64,000 nucleotides of DNA from an uncultured Alphaproteobacteria bacterium (GCA_902621165.1 CACNKX010000001.1:149071-213070), one strand, 5' to 3'; counted from the first letter of the stretch, positions 7,728 through 19,105 are shown. The notes: generated by a model from the letters alone, not told the origin. Numbers and translations: made by a program.

Positions 7728-8518
7728 TTTATTAAATTATCAATCTTATTCAGACATTTATTTAATCCAAGATCATATTTTGTTCGAATAAAATGCTCTT
7801 GTACTATTTCAACCCATTTAAATTTTTGTAACGTTTGATGAGATATATAAAAACAATTTAAAGGAAAAGACATATTAAACATTTTTAATATTTCTTGCCT
7901 TATTACATCGTTGGTCAACACTGCTAAAGATTCGTGAATATATTTTTCTACAATTTTTTGATCACTTAAAGATGTTTTAGGTAAATTAAATAAACCTCTA
8001 AATCTAAAGTATCGATAGATTCTTAAGTAATCTTCTTTTATTCTATCCTCTATTTCACCAATAAAAGAAATTTTACTTTCATTTAAATCTGATTGGCCAT
8101 TGTAATAATCATGTAGTTTATTATTGTTTCCGACATATAAAGCATTGAAAGTAAAATCTCTTCTGGCTGAATCTTTTTTCCAGCTGTTGGTGTAAATTAC
8201 ATTTGTATGTCTTCCCATTTGATTAATATCTTCTCGTAAAGTTGTAATTTGTATTTTTCGATTATGAGGATAAGCAATGATAGATCCATATTGAATAGCA
8301 AAATCATCATATTCAATATTGTTATCTTTTAGTAATAACAAAACATCCTGAGGCTCCAAAGTTGTTGCTGTATCAATATCTTTGATTTCCCTTTCAAGAA
8401 GAGCATCTCGTATACATCCCCCTACTAATCGAATTTCAATATTATTTTCTTCAAAGATAGATATTAAAAACTTAACATGCTCCAGATTCAATAAATTCGT
8501 AATTTTATTTATTTCCAT
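7724..8518 (-). CDS. tRNA nucleotidyltransferase / poly(A) polymerase family, short form
   Basis: VGGCIRDALLEREIKDIDTATTLEP and RRDFTFNALY, RIYRYFRF motifs; only 264 aa. Confidence 0.92.
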   Translation of the reverse strand: MEINKITNLLNLEHVKFLISIFEENNIEIRLVGGCIRDALLEREIKDIDTATTLEPQDVLLLLKDNNIEYDDFAIQYGSIIAYPHNRKIQITTLREDINQMGRHTNVIYTNSWKKDSARRDFTFNALYVGNNNKLHDYYNGQSDLNESKISFIGEIEDRIKEDYLRIYRYFRFRGLFNLPKTSLSDQKIVEKYIHESLAVLTNDVIRQEILKMFNMSFPLNCFYISHQTLQKFKWVEIVQEHFIRTKYDLGLNKCLNKIDNLIN

Positions 8519-8559
8519 TATCTAGCTATTTCTTCAAAACAATTTATATTACAATAATA

Positions 8560-9168
8560 ATGTCGACTTCTTCAAAAGAAAATGCTCCAGAAATATTTGA
8601 GGATATAAAGAAAAATTTAACTAGAGGAGTTAAAGATAGAAAACACGCATTTCATACACCAGTCTTTAGTAATACTGATAGTGAGGGTGGAATAGATTCT
8701 AGAGTTGTAGTCTTAAGAAAATTTGATCCCAGTGGCATGACACTAAATTTTCACACAGACTTCAGATCTCCCAAAGTCCCTAATTTAAAAAAAAATAGTA
8801 GTTCTCAATTTGTGTTTTATGATCATAAATTAAAAATTCAAATGCGAATCAAAACAACGTCTTTAGTTAATAATCAAAATGATACAGCTAAAGAAATGTG
8901 GGATAAAACAAGATTGTTTAGTAGAAAATGTTACTTAACATTGAAAGATCCAAGTTCAATCACAGAGTTTCCAGAAGATGGTATCCCTGAACACTTAACC
9001 GGCAAGGAGCCAAGTCATGAAGAAAGTGAAAAAGGATATAAAAATTTTACAGTAGTTGAAAATAAAATTAATGAAATTGATTGGCTTTATTTAGAAATTT
9101 CAGGTCATCGTAGATTAAAATTAACATTTAACAATAGTGAACCAGAATATAATTGGTTAATACCTTAA
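8560..9168 (+). CDS. pyridoxamine 5'-phosphate oxidase-family flavoprotein
   Basis: SRVVVLRKFDPSGMTLNFHTDFRSPK; C-terminal HRRLKLTF. Confidence 0.85.
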   Translation: MSTSSKENAPEIFEDIKKNLTRGVKDRKHAFHTPVFSNTDSEGGIDSRVVVLRKFDPSGMTLNFHTDFRSPKVPNLKKNSSSQFVFYDHKLKIQMRIKTTSLVNNQNDTAKEMWDKTRLFSRKCYLTLKDPSSITEFPEDGIPEHLTGKEPSHEESEKGYKNFTVVENKINEIDWLYLEISGHRRLKLTFNNSEPEYNWLIP

Positions 9169-9995
9169 TATAACTTAAAATTGTCAATAATTCTTATATC
9201 ACCAATATATAAAGCAATAAATAATCTAGCTTTAGAATAATTTTTTGTTATTTCTAAATTATTTTCATTTCTTATCTCTAAATAGTCAATTTTATTTATA
9301 TTATTTTGAAGAAGCTCTATTTTTAATTGATCTAAATTATTAATTTCATTTTGCGTTAATAGATTAATATGTTCTTTAATTTTATTTCCTAATACATTGA
9401 AAATTTTTAATTGATCATTAGAAAATTTAGAGTTCCTTGAAGATAAACTCATACCCATTTTATCTCGTACAGATGGACATTGAATTATTTTAATATTGTG
9501 ATGATTAATTTTTACTAAATCTTGTATTATTTTTACTTGCTGAAAATCCTTCTCACCAAAATAACTGTTCGTTGGTTTAATCATATTAAAAAAAAGATCT
9601 ACAACGGTAGTAACTCCATCAAAATGACCAGGCCGAAATTTGTCACACAAGATACCTCTAAAATTATTTACAATTTTTTTCTTTTCTAATCCGTTAGGAT
9701 AAATATCTTGAATTGAGGGTAAGAAAAGTAAATTACAGCCAGTTTTCTCTAATTTAGAAATATCATCATCAATTGTTTTTGGATAAAAATTGAAATCATC
9801 TTTATTATTAAATTGTGTAGGATTAACAAATATAGAGCAGATCACAAATTCGTTATGTAATTGTGCTTCTCTAATGAGAGATAAATGTCCATCGTGTAAG
9901 TTTCCCATTGTTAAAACTAAACCAATAGACTGACCTTTGTCTTTGATTGAAACTAAATTTGGCACTAATTCACTAGCTTTTCTGAAAATTTTCAT
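9165..9995 (-). CDS. panC: pantoate--beta-alanine ligase
   Basis: LVLTMGNLHDGHLSLI, FVNPTQFN, FRPGHFDGVTTVV, FGEKDFQQ, SLSSRNSK. Confidence 0.97.
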   Translation of the reverse strand: MKIFRKASELVPNLVSIKDKGQSIGLVLTMGNLHDGHLSLIREAQLHNEFVICSIFVNPTQFNNKDDFNFYPKTIDDDISKLEKTGCNLLFLPSIQDIYPNGLEKKKIVNNFRGILCDKFRPGHFDGVTTVVDLFFNMIKPTNSYFGEKDFQQVKIIQDLVKINHHNIKIIQCPSVRDKMGMSLSSRNSKFSNDQLKIFNVLGNKIKEHINLLTQNEINNLDQLKIELLQNNINKIDYLEIRNENNLEITKNYSKARLFIALYIGDIRIIDNFKLY

Positions 9996-10058
9996 TGATT
10001 ATATAAGTAAATATTTGACTTATATATAATGAATTCGTATTAGGCCCAGAGATTTATT

Positions 10059-10193
10059 ATGAAACGCACATACCAACCTAGTAGAGTAATTAGAAAAAGA
10101 AGACACGGTTTTAGAGCTAGAATGGCAACTAAAGCAGGTCGTCAAATCATTAATAGAAGACGTGCAAAAGGAAGAGCTCAATTAAGCGCTTAA
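10059..10193 (+). CDS. rpmH: 50S ribosomal protein L34
   Basis: Manually read 44-aa [47 protein letters not shown]. Confidence 0.98.
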   Translation: MKRTYQPSRVIRKRRHGFRARMATKAGRQIINRRRAKGRAQLSA

Positions 10194-10203
10194 AAAAGGC
10201 CAA

Positions 10204-10533
10204 ATGGCCCAAACATTATTTACAATTAAGAAAAGATCGACTTTCGTTATGATACGAAACCAGGGAGAATTTATAAAAGGTAAAAATATGAATATCCAAA
10301 TTTTACACAATCAAGATCTAGAAAATTCTATAGGTGTAGGATACACAGCTTCAAAAAAAATTGGCAACGCAGTAAAAAGAAATAGAGCAAAGAGAATAAT
10401 GAGAGAATTAGCTAGAAAAATTATTATTAATGGTAAAATTAATTCATATTATGTGTTAATAGCTAAAACGTCATTGCTCGAAGAGAAATTTGATAAACTT
10501 TTATTAGAACTTAAGGGAAAGATAAATGGTTAG
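10204..10533 (+). CDS. rnpA: ribonuclease P protein component
   Basis: [23 protein letters not shown]; between rpmH and yidD. Confidence 0.95.
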   Translation: MAQTLFTIKKRSTFVMIRNQGEFIKGKNMNIQILHNQDLENSIGVGYTASKKIGNAVKRNRAKRIMRELARKIIINGKINSYYVLIAKTSLLEEKFDKLLLELKGKING

Positions 10534-10771
10534 TAAATATATTTCATTGCCTTTAATCATAATAATTAGATTATACCAGTTATTGATTTCCCCAATACTA
10601 GGGCAGAATTGTCGGTATTTACCAACCTGTTCTGAGTATTCTATTAAAGCATTAAAGGAACATGGGTTATTTAAAGGATTAATTTTATCGGTGAAAAGAA
10701 TTTCAAAATGTCATCCATGGGGTTCACACGGATTTGATCCAGTACCAAAAAAATCTGAGTTAAATAAATGA
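10526..10771 (+). CDS. yidD: membrane protein insertion efficiency factor YidD
   Basis: [40 protein letters not shown]. Confidence 0.97.
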   Translation: MVSKYISLPLIIIIRLYQLLISPILGQNCRYLPTCSEYSIKALKEHGLFKGLILSVKRISKCHPWGSHGFDPVPKKSELNK

Positions 10772-12495
10772 ACGAACAAAGAAATTTATATTTGGCTATC
10801 GGTATTTCAATTGCGATAATTATTTTTTTTCAATTATTATTTCCAACTCAACCAATTCAAACAACATCCTTTGAAGAAGATGAAGTATTAGAGCCTGCAA
10901 CATCCATTGATGGACAAAGTAGCCAAGCTGTTTCAGAAATACAAAGTAGAGATGAAGCTTTAATTCAAACCGACAGAGTTATTTTTGAAAATGCATCTAT
11001 TGAAGGTTCTATAAATCTAAAGGGAGCAATTTTAGATGACCTTGTATTATCAAAATATAAAACTAGCTTAGATCCTGATTCGAATAATATCCAGCTTTTG
11101 TTACCAGATGGGACTGCTAATCCATATTATATTGAAACAGGTTGGAAAGAGCTAAAAAATTCTAACATTGAATTACCTAATTTAGAAACAAATTGGAAAA
11201 CTAACTCTACCACTCTAAGCCCCTCAAGCCCTGTTACACTTAGTTGGACGAATAATAAAAACATAACCTTCAAAATAAACTATCAAGTTGATGATGAGTA
11301 TATGTTTACAATTACACAAGAAATAGAAAACAACAGTGGTGAAGATATTGAAGTTTTTCCATACAGATTAATCAAAAGAATAAACACACCAGATACAATT
11401 AATTTTTTTATACTTCACGAAGGTTTAATTAGTTTAATAAACGATGAATTGTTGGAAAAAAATTATGATGATATTGCCGATGATTGTAATTCATCAATGC
11501 AAACAAAAAAAGAGTTTTGCGATAATAAAACACAAGGAGGATGGTTAGGTTTTACAGACAAATATTGGATGTCTGCTTTAATTCCTGACGCTGATCAATC
11601 TATTAACGTCAATTATAGATACGGTAATAATGGACGTGATAGCTATAGAGCAGGTTATGTTGGTCAAATATATAAAATTAACTCAGGTGAAAATATATCT
11701 TATGGCGGAAAATTATTTGTGGGTGCAAAAAAATTAAATGTCTTAAGTGCTTATGACGAAAATCTCTCTATACCAAGATTTACTGATGCAATTGACTGGG
11801 GTTGGTTTAGCTTTTTAACTAAACCTGTTTCTTATGCTATTAATTGGTTTTTTGGTTATGCAGGTAATTTTGGTCTAGCAATAATTGCCTTTACCATTTT
11901 AATGCGTTTAATTTTATTTCCACTAGCGCAGGCATCTTTTAAATCTATGGCGAAGATGAAAAAACTTCAGCCTGATATGCAAAGACTAAAAGAAACCTAT
12001 CCAAATGACAGACAAAAAATGCAGCAAGAACTAATGGCCTTGTATAAAAGAGAGGGTGCTAATCCTGTTGCGGGTTGTCTACCAATTTTAGTGCAAATAC
12101 CAATTTTCTTCTCTTTGTATAAAGTGTTGTTTGTTACGATAGAGATGTATCACGCTCCTTTTTATGGATGGATTCATGATCTATCTGCACCAGACCCGTT
12201 AGGCTTAATGACAATATTTGGATTAGTTCCTTGGGATGTGCCTCCTATACTGTCAATAATTGATATTGGTATCCTTCCTATCATTATGGGTTTCACTATG
12301 TGGTTACAACAAAAACTAAATCCTGCTCCTGCTGATCCAACACAGGCAAGAATTTTTGCATTACTTCCATTTGTGTTTACTTTTGTACTAGCTGGTTTTG
12401 CAGCTGGTTTAGTTTTATATTGGTCAGTGAACAATATTTTATCAATTGCACAGCAATGGTATATTCAAAGAAGAATTTTAGCCAAAAATGGCTAA
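10768..12495 (+). CDS. yidC: membrane protein insertase YidC
   Basis: [64 protein letters not shown]. Confidence 0.98.
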   Translation: MNEQRNLYLAIGISIAIIIFFQLLFPTQPIQTTSFEEDEVLEPATSIDGQSSQAVSEIQSRDEALIQTDRVIFENASIEGSINLKGAILDDLVLSKYKTSLDPDSNNIQLLLPDGTANPYYIETGWKELKNSNIELPNLETNWKTNSTTLSPSSPVTLSWTNNKNITFKINYQVDDEYMFTITQEIENNSGEDIEVFPYRLIKRINTPDTINFFILHEGLISLINDELLEKNYDDIADDCNSSMQTKKEFCDNKTQGGWLGFTDKYWMSALIPDADQSINVNYRYGNNGRDSYRAGYVGQIYKINSGENISYGGKLFVGAKKLNVLSAYDENLSIPRFTDAIDWGWFSFLTKPVSYAINWFFGYAGNFGLAIIAFTILMRLILFPLAQASFKSMAKMKKLQPDMQRLKETYPNDRQKMQQELMALYKREGANPVAGCLPILVQIPIFFSLYKVLFVTIEMYHAPFYGWIHDLSAPDPLGLMTIFGLVPWDVPPILSIIDIGILPIIMGFTMWLQQKLNPAPADPTQARIFALLPFVFTFVLAGFAAGLVLYWSVNNILSIAQQWYIQRRILAKNG

Positions 12496-13108
12496 ATTAA
12501 ATAAAAATTTAAATAACTTTTTTAATAATAATAAGTTTTTAGGTTCCTTTCAGTCATTTAAAGACATTCCTTATTCAGATATAAAAAAAGAATGTTGTTT
12601 TATAGGCAGATCTAATGTTGGAAAATCTAGTTTAATAAATTCATTAACTAAAACAAAAAAACTAGCAAAAACCAGTAAAACTCCAGGAAGAACACAGGCT
12701 ATAAATGTTTTTCTAATTAGTGAAAAAATAAATATGATTGATTTACCCGGTTATGGTTTTGCCAAAGTATCAAAAGTTGCACGAGAAAACTTAATGATCT
12801 TGATTGAAGAATATATAGAAAATAGAGATACACTTGATCATGTTTTTTTACTCATTGACTCAAAAGTAGGTATCAAAAATTCTGATATTGATATGTTGGA
12901 TTTATTGAGTGATTGCTCAAGAAAATTTTCCATAATTTTAACTAAAATAGATAAAATATCTAATAACCATTTAGAATATCAAAAAAAATCAATTTTAAGT
13001 TTAATGCAAAATTATAAAAAATCATTTACGAAAATATATCAATCTGAGACCAAAAAAAATAATGGTATTACAGAGATTCAAAGATCTATATACGGGTTAT
13101 CACAATAA
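12488..13108 (+). CDS. engB: ribosome biogenesis GTP-binding protein EngB/YsxC
   Basis: CFIGRSNVGKSSLINSLT, SKTPGRTQAINVF, MIDLPGYGFAKVS. Confidence 0.96.
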   Translation: MAKLNKNLNNFFNNNKFLGSFQSFKDIPYSDIKKECCFIGRSNVGKSSLINSLTKTKKLAKTSKTPGRTQAINVFLISEKINMIDLPGYGFAKVSKVARENLMILIEEYIENRDTLDHVFLLIDSKVGIKNSDIDMLDLLSDCSRKFSIILTKIDKISNNHLEYQKKSILSLMQNYKKSFTKIYQSETKKNNGITEIQRSIYGLSQ

Positions 13109-13110
13109 AT

Positions 13111-14022
13111 ATGAAATTTGATTTTTTATCAGAGAGTGATCAGGCTTATTTTATACATAAAGCCTCAACCTTAGTTGAAGCTCTTCCATACATTAGAGAA
13201 CATAGTGGTGATACCATTGTAATAAAATACGGTGGACATGCAATGGGAGATAAAAAACTGTCTGAAAGTTTTTCAAGAGATATTGGATTATTAAAAGAAG
13301 TAGGTGTGTCACCAATTATTATTCATGGTGGAGGGCCTCAAATTGGCGAGAGACTTAAATCAAAAAATATATCAACGCAATTTGTTGAAGGATTACGAGT
13401 TACTGATAAAGAAACAATTAAGGTAGTTGAAGAAGTATTATCTAAGGATATCAATTCAGAAATAGTAGAATCTATAAGTGCCTCTGGAGGAAAAGCGATA
13501 GGAGTATCTGGTAATGATAACTTAGTCACTGCAACTAAATTGAACGTGGGAATAAAAGATAGTGATTCAAATATTGAAAAAATAGTTGATATTGGTTTTG
13601 TTGGACAACCAAAAAAATTAAACAAAGATATGCTAAATAGCTTTATAAAAAATGGTCAAATACCTGTCATATCTCCTTTAGGTAAGGATGAAAATAATTT
13701 TACATATAATATTAATGCTGACACTGTTGCGGGTTTTATAGCGGGTGAGTTACAGGCAAGTAGATTATTATTACTAACAGATGTACCAGGAATTTTAGAC
13801 AAAGATGAAAAATTAATCTCATCAATAACTTTAGAAGAAGCTAATAGTATTGCTAATAAAGAATATATTTCTGGAGGTATGAAGCCGAAAATTAATACAT
13901 GTATTGATGCAATGAAAAAAGGTGTTAAAAAATCTACTATTTTAGATGGAAGAATTCCTCATTCAGTAATATTAGAGTTATTCACTGAACATGGAATTGG
14001 TACACAAATAACAAGTAATTAA
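13111..14022 (+). CDS. argB: acetylglutamate kinase
   Basis: LVEALPYIREHSGDTIVIKYGGHAM, IIHGGGPQIG, SGGMKPKI. Confidence 0.97.
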   Translation: MKFDFLSESDQAYFIHKASTLVEALPYIREHSGDTIVIKYGGHAMGDKKLSESFSRDIGLLKEVGVSPIIIHGGGPQIGERLKSKNISTQFVEGLRVTDKETIKVVEEVLSKDINSEIVESISASGGKAIGVSGNDNLVTATKLNVGIKDSDSNIEKIVDIGFVGQPKKLNKDMLNSFIKNGQIPVISPLGKDENNFTYNINADTVAGFIAGELQASRLLLLTDVPGILDKDEKLISSITLEEANSIANKEYISGGMKPKINTCIDAMKKGVKKSTILDGRIPHSVILELFTEHGIGTQITSN

Positions 14023-14697
14023 ATGAGCTTTAAAGATAACATCAATACCTGGATATTTGATCTAGACAACACACTTTACTCTGCAGACAGTGGAATTTTT
14101 CAGCAAGTACATAAGTTAATGGGTGAGTTTGTAGCTAAAAATTTAAATATGGAATTAGCTGAAGCAAAAAAACTACAAGCAAAATATTACAAGCAACATG
14201 GCACTACATTAAGAGGTATGATGGATAATCATGGTGTAGATCCTGATTATTTTTTAGAAGAAGTTCATAAGTTAGATTACTCAATTGTTGGTCCAAATCA
14301 AAATCTTAATGATGAATTATATAAACTTGAGGGAAGAAAAATTATTTATACAAATGCAAATAAGCAACATGTCTTAGATGTATTAGAGAAAATAAATCTA
14401 ACAAACTTTTTTGATGAAATATATGACATTAAAATGGCTGATTATATTCCTAAGCCAGAAATTTCTCCCTATGAAAAAATTATCGACTTATTTGATATCG
14501 AAGCAAATAAATCCGCAATGTTTGATGATATTGCAAAGAATTTAGTTCCAGCAAAAAAAGTTGGTTTTACACCTGTCTGGGTTGATGCTGGTTATGAGAA
14601 TTTTTCTGATGATATTGAAGCATCTAAAGAATATTTAGATTTTCAAACAAGAGATTTGAGTTTATTTTTAAAAGATGTAAATGAGGGTAAAATATGA
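14023..14697 (+). CDS. HAD-superfamily pyrimidine 5'-nucleotidase
   Basis: [53 protein letters not shown]. Confidence 0.9.
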   Translation: MSFKDNINTWIFDLDNTLYSADSGIFQQVHKLMGEFVAKNLNMELAEAKKLQAKYYKQHGTTLRGMMDNHGVDPDYFLEEVHKLDYSIVGPNQNLNDELYKLEGRKIIYTNANKQHVLDVLEKINLTNFFDEIYDIKMADYIPKPEISPYEKIIDLFDIEANKSAMFDDIAKNLVPAKKVGFTPVWVDAGYENFSDDIEASKEYLDFQTRDLSLFLKDVNEGKI

Positions 14698-15518
14698 GTG
14701 ATCTGGAAAAAATTATAAATGATGCCTTTGAGGAGAGAGATAATATTAATGTCAATACTGCAGGTGATATTAGAAATGCAGTAGATGAAACTTTAAACAA
14801 ACTTGATAGTGGAAGCTTAAGGGTTTGTGAAAAAATTAATAATGAATGGCAAGTTAATCAATGGATTAAAAAGGCAATTCTTTTAAGTTTCAGATTAAAT
14901 GATAATGAAATCATTAAAGCATCGCATGCTACTTGGTTTGACAAAGTAGAAAGTAAAACTGCAAATTGGACTAAAGATGATCATCTGAAAGCAGGATTTC
15001 GATATGTACCAGACGCTGTTGTAAGAAAATCTGCATTTATTGCTAAAGGTGTTGTTTTAATGCCTTGTTTTGTAAATCTTGGTGCATATGTTGACGAAGG
15101 AACAATGATTGATACTTGGGCAACAGTTGGATCATGCGCACAAATAGGTAAAAACTGTCATATTTCTGGAGGAGCTGGTATTGGCGGTGTACTTGAACCT
15201 CTTCAAGCAAATCCTGTGATTATTGAAGACAATTGTTTTATTGGAGCTAGAAGTGAAGTGGCTGAAGGTGTTATTGTTGGTGAAGGTGCGGTTTTATCAA
15301 TGGGTGTATTTATTGGAGCATCTACAAAAATAGTCGATCGATCAACTGGGGAAATTCATATGGGAAAAGTTCCAGCGTATTCAGTTGTGGTACCAGGTAC
15401 ATTACCAGGAAAAAAAGAAGGAGATATTAATCCTTCTTTATACTGTGCTGTTATTGTTAAAAGAGTTGATGAAAAAACTAGAAGCAAAACATCAATCAAT
15501 GATCTTTTAAGAGATTAA
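14694..15518 (+). CDS. dapD: 2,3,4,5-tetrahydropyridine-2,6-dicarboxylate N-succinyltransferase
   Basis: Left-handed beta-helix with [42 protein letters not shown]. Confidence 0.98.
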   Translation: MSDLEKIINDAFEERDNINVNTAGDIRNAVDETLNKLDSGSLRVCEKINNEWQVNQWIKKAILLSFRLNDNEIIKASHATWFDKVESKTANWTKDDHLKAGFRYVPDAVVRKSAFIAKGVVLMPCFVNLGAYVDEGTMIDTWATVGSCAQIGKNCHISGGAGIGGVLEPLQANPVIIEDNCFIGARSEVAEGVIVGEGAVLSMGVFIGASTKIVDRSTGEIHMGKVPAYSVVVPGTLPGKKEGDINPSLYCAVIVKRVDEKTRSKTSINDLLRD

Positions 15519-16696
15519 TGTCAGAAATTAATTTTGATCCAGTTACTCTTACACAATCCTTAGTTAAATGTGCAAGTGTAACTCCAAAAGATGAGGGAGC
15601 TTTAACAGTCGTTGAAAATCATCTAAGTGCTATAGGATGTGACTGTCATCCATTAATTTTCTCTGGAAATAATTCTTATGAAGTAAAAAATTTATTTGCA
15701 ACGATAGGAAATGAAGGAAAGCATTTTGCTTATGCTGGTCACACAGATGTAGTTCCAGTAGGAAATGAAAATTCTTGGAAATATCCTCCTTTTTCAGCAA
15801 GAATAGATGATGGTAAACTTTATGGAAGAGGTAGTGAAGATATGAAAAGCAGTGTTGCTTGTTTCATCAGTGCCGCTAAAAGATTTGTAGATAAATATAA
15901 AAATATTCCAGGTAAGATTTCATTTATTATTACAGGAGATGAAGAAAGAGATTCTGTGAACGGCACACCAAGAATTCTAGAATGGGCAAGTAAACAAAAT
16001 TATAAATTTGATCATTGTCTTGTTGGTGAACCAACTTCTAAAAATGAGGTCGGCGATAAAGTAAAAATTGGAAGAAGAGGATCAGTTAGTTTCTTTTTTC
16101 AGGTAAAAGGTATTCAAGGACATACGGCGAATTCTCATTTAGCTGAAAATTCTTCACATCACTTAGTGAATTTATTAAATAGTATATTAGAAGAGCCGCT
16201 AGATGAAGGTAATGAAAATTTTTTACCAACATCAATTCAAATTGCTACTATTGATATTGGCAATCCTGTTCAAAATGTAATTCCGGAATTAGCTAAAGCA
16301 ACAGTTAATATTAGATTTAATGATATGCACTCATCTGACTCACTTATAAAATGGATTGATAATAAAATAGAAAAGATTTTCTCTAAACTGGAAAACGCTA
16401 GTTGCACTTATACTTATGATGCAACAGCTGAGTCATTTTTGAATAAAGCCGGTGATTTATATAATATTATTTCAAAATCAATTTCTGATATTACAGGTAG
16501 AAATAGCCCACCTGAGCAAGCAACCGATGGTGGTACATCTGATGCAAGATATATAAAGAACTATTGTGAAGTAGTAGAGTTAGGTCTTAGAAATCAAACT
16601 CTTCATAAAGTAGATGAATTTGTTTTTGTTGAAGATATTATTAAATTAGAAAATATTTATTTTAGAATTTTAGAAAATTATTTTGATGTTAATTAA
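15518..16696 (+). CDS. dapE: succinyl-diaminopimelate desuccinylase
   Basis: AGHTDVVPVG, GRGSEDMKSSVACF, TGDEERDSVNGT, TDGGTSDARYI. Confidence 0.97.
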   Translation: MSEINFDPVTLTQSLVKCASVTPKDEGALTVVENHLSAIGCDCHPLIFSGNNSYEVKNLFATIGNEGKHFAYAGHTDVVPVGNENSWKYPPFSARIDDGKLYGRGSEDMKSSVACFISAAKRFVDKYKNIPGKISFIITGDEERDSVNGTPRILEWASKQNYKFDHCLVGEPTSKNEVGDKVKIGRRGSVSFFFQVKGIQGHTANSHLAENSSHHLVNLLNSILEEPLDEGNENFLPTSIQIATIDIGNPVQNVIPELAKATVNIRFNDMHSSDSLIKWIDNKIEKIFSKLENASCTYTYDATAESFLNKAGDLYNIISKSISDITGRNSPPEQATDGGTSDARYIKNYCEVVELGLRNQTLHKVDEFVFVEDIIKLENIYFRILENYFDVN

Positions 16697-17625
16697 TATC
16701 CATCAGATGGATTAACATCTGATTTTATATTTTTATTTTTTCTTAGTTTTTTATATTTGGTGTACATATATTTAACAGATGGCTCTATAGCTGTTACACC
16801 TGCGACGTGTGGAGTAATAGTTACATTTGGCAGTTTCCAAAATTGACTACTTGATTTTAAAGGTTCATCTTTAAAGACATCTAAATAAGCATAAAAATTT
16901 TTGTTTTTCTTTAAATGATTTAGAAGATCTTTCTCTTCAATTGCATTTCCTCTGCCTATATTTATTAAACAAGAATTTTTTTTCATATTCTTTAAAAACT
17001 TTTTATCTATTATGTTATTTGTTTGAGGTGTTGATGGTAGAATAGAAATAATAACATCAGAACTTTTGATAAAATTTATAATATTTTTAACAGTATATAT
17101 TTTTGCATTTTTTACTTTTGCTCGATTTTTTTTATAAGCAATAACATTATAATTTAATTTATTTAGTAATTTTGCAATATGATTTCCAAGAAAGCCTAGA
17201 CCTAAAATACCTACTGTTAAATTTTTATTATCAATTGGTGTCCTTTCTCCAGACCAGTATTTTTTGATTTGAGAATTTTGAAAAATTTTAAAATTTAATT
17301 GATAATTTAGTATTTGAGCTAAAGAATAATTGGCAATTCTCTCCCCCATTTCTTCATCTTTTATTCTGATTATGGGGATTTTTTTATTATAATTTTTAAG
17401 TTTTAGAATGTGATCTACTCCAGCTCCCATAGAGAAAATTACTTGGAGATTTTTTAGTCTTGAAAGAATATTATCTGGTAGATTCCAAATAATTGCACAA
17501 TTTACATCATGAAAATTTTTATAATCTTTTATTGAAATTATTTTTTCATTTTTAAAATATTTTTTTATTGTTTTTTTCCAAACATCAATTTTATCAAAAG
17601 TTGTGTTATGAAATAAAATAGTCAT
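16693..17625 (-). CDS. glyoxylate/hydroxypyruvate reductase A-like D-2-hydroxyacid dehydrogenase
   Basis: GILGLGFLGNHIAKLL, CLINIGRGNAIEEKDLL, DVFKDEPL, TPHVAGVT. Confidence 0.9.
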   Translation of the reverse strand: MTILFHNTTFDKIDVWKKTIKKYFKNEKIISIKDYKNFHDVNCAIIWNLPDNILSRLKNLQVIFSMGAGVDHILKLKNYNKKIPIIRIKDEEMGERIANYSLAQILNYQLNFKIFQNSQIKKYWSGERTPIDNKNLTVGILGLGFLGNHIAKLLNKLNYNVIAYKKNRAKVKNAKIYTVKNIINFIKSSDVIISILPSTPQTNNIIDKKFLKNMKKNSCLINIGRGNAIEEKDLLNHLKKNKNFYAYLDVFKDEPLKSSSQFWKLPNVTITPHVAGVTAIEPSVKYMYTKYKKLRKNKNIKSDVNPSDGY

Positions 17626-18725
17626 TGAATATCATCTATTAACTTATTGTATTTTACTACTTGTTTTTCCCAGATTAATTCGTTTTCTGCTCTATTTTTT
17701 GCATTTTGTCCTAATTCAATTCTATTTTGTTTGTTCTCAACTAAATTCTTAATTGTTTCATCTAATTCATTAAAATTATTAATAATTAAACCTGTTTTAT
17801 TATGCAATACAGCTTCAGGAGTACCTCCAACATTTGAGGCAATTGAAGGAATTCCATATTGTGCTGCTTCAATGTAGGCGATTCCAAAACCTTCAATAGA
17901 ATTTGCATGAATTTCATCTATTGTCGGCATGATCATAATATCAGTCTTAGAAAAAATGAATTTTTTTTGATTTTCATTTATTGTTCCAACTAACTTCACA
18001 TTTGATTCTAGATTATAATTTTTTATTTCTTTCTTTATATTCTCTAACTGATCACCTTCACCAGCAATTATATATTGAATATCCGGATAAATTTTTTTTA
18101 AATTTAAAATAGATTTAAGAATATACGAATGTCCTTTTCTTTTTTCTAGTCTGGCAAGGGTAAGCAACGTTGGATAACTATCGTCTAAATCTATTGCTTG
18201 TTCTATAATATTCTTAGTAGATTTTACACCTGGATAGATAACCTCAATTTTTTTAAAGTTTTCACTTATTTTTGAAAGTAAGTTTTTAGTATATAATGAA
18301 TTTACCACTAATGCGTTTGCTAATTCTAAAACTTTCTTTATTCGTTTATGATGATTATCATTTTTTATTATTATTTCGTTTCCATGAACAAGACTAATAA
18401 TTGGGATTTTTTTTTCTTTTAAAAAATTAATTGGTAACTCAAGACTTTTCCAGCTATCAGTGATGACTGCTTCAATATTATTTGAAGAACAAATATTTTT
18501 AAGTTGATTAAATTTATTTTTTTTTCTTAAAAATTTTAAACCCTTAAATCTTAATATTGAAAAATTTTTATTGTTTTTATCAAATTCCAAATCTTTAGCA
18601 CTGTCTTGTTGGTCAGCTAAGACCTTTACATCGTGCTTGAGACTTAAATTTAATGCTATGTCATACATTAATGTTTCAATTCCCCCTACTCTAGATGGAA
18701 AGCATTGTGTTAAAATTATTATCAT
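17622..18725 (-). CDS. glycosyltransferase family 4
   Basis: TLARLEKRKGHSYILKS, IAGEGDQLENIKKE, EGFGIAYIEAAQYGIPSIASNVGGTPEAV. Confidence 0.93.
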   Translation of the reverse strand: MIIILTQCFPSRVGGIETLMYDIALNLSLKHDVKVLADQQDSAKDLEFDKNNKNFSILRFKGLKFLRKKNKFNQLKNICSSNNIEAVITDSWKSLELPINFLKEKKIPIISLVHGNEIIIKNDNHHKRIKKVLELANALVVNSLYTKNLLSKISENFKKIEVIYPGVKSTKNIIEQAIDLDDSYPTLLTLARLEKRKGHSYILKSILNLKKIYPDIQYIIAGEGDQLENIKKEIKNYNLESNVKLVGTINENQKKFIFSKTDIMIMPTIDEIHANSIEGFGIAYIEAAQYGIPSIASNVGGTPEAVLHNKTGLIINNFNELDETIKNLVENKQNRIELGQNAKNRAENELIWEKQVVKYNKLIDDIQ

Positions 18726-18841
18726 TGAAAGTTAAAATATTTTAAAATTTATGAAGTATTAATTTACAAAGTCAATCAGGAACAATTAATTTTAATCATT
18801 ATTAAAAAATTTAAGTACATTTAAATTTTTAATATATTTAT

Positions 18842-18860
18842 ATATGCATTTTTTGCATAT
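18842..18860. promoter_or_regulatory. dyad upstream of the 58-aa small ORF, possible operator
   Basis: ATATGCA-TTTTT-TGCATAT inverted repeat about 70 bp upstream of ATG 18929. Confidence 0.35.
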
Positions 18861-18928
18861 TAAAATTCATATTTTTATACTTTGATTGCATAGAATAATT
18901 ACTATCTTATAATTGAAAGGAATAAATA

Positions 18929-19105
18929 ATGATTAATGTTTTTAACTTTTTTAACAAAGTTTACGAGGATTTAAGTGACAAAAACTACAATTATGATGAG
19001 GATTTAGTTAAATATTTCAAATCTGAATATGGAAAAGAGTGGAAAATTGAATTAGATAAGCATCTCCTAAAAACTGAATTTGATATAAATAAGAAAGCCG
19101 CATAA
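18929..19105 (+). CDS. 58-aa uncharacterised small protein
   Basis: ORF MINVFNFFNKVYEDLSDKNYNYDEDLVKYFKSEYGKEWKIELDKHLLKTEFDINKKAA; GAAAGGA upstream; downstream hairpin; absent from the ORF list. Confidence 0.75.
   Translation: MINVFNFFNKVYEDLSDKNYNYDEDLVKYFKSEYGKEWKIELDKHLLKTEFDINKKAA

Noticed and set aside
16693-18725. Possible novel glycan operon (GhrA-like dehydrogenase plus GT4)
   Set aside because: Two ordinary family members overlapping by 4 bp; no further evidence for a system
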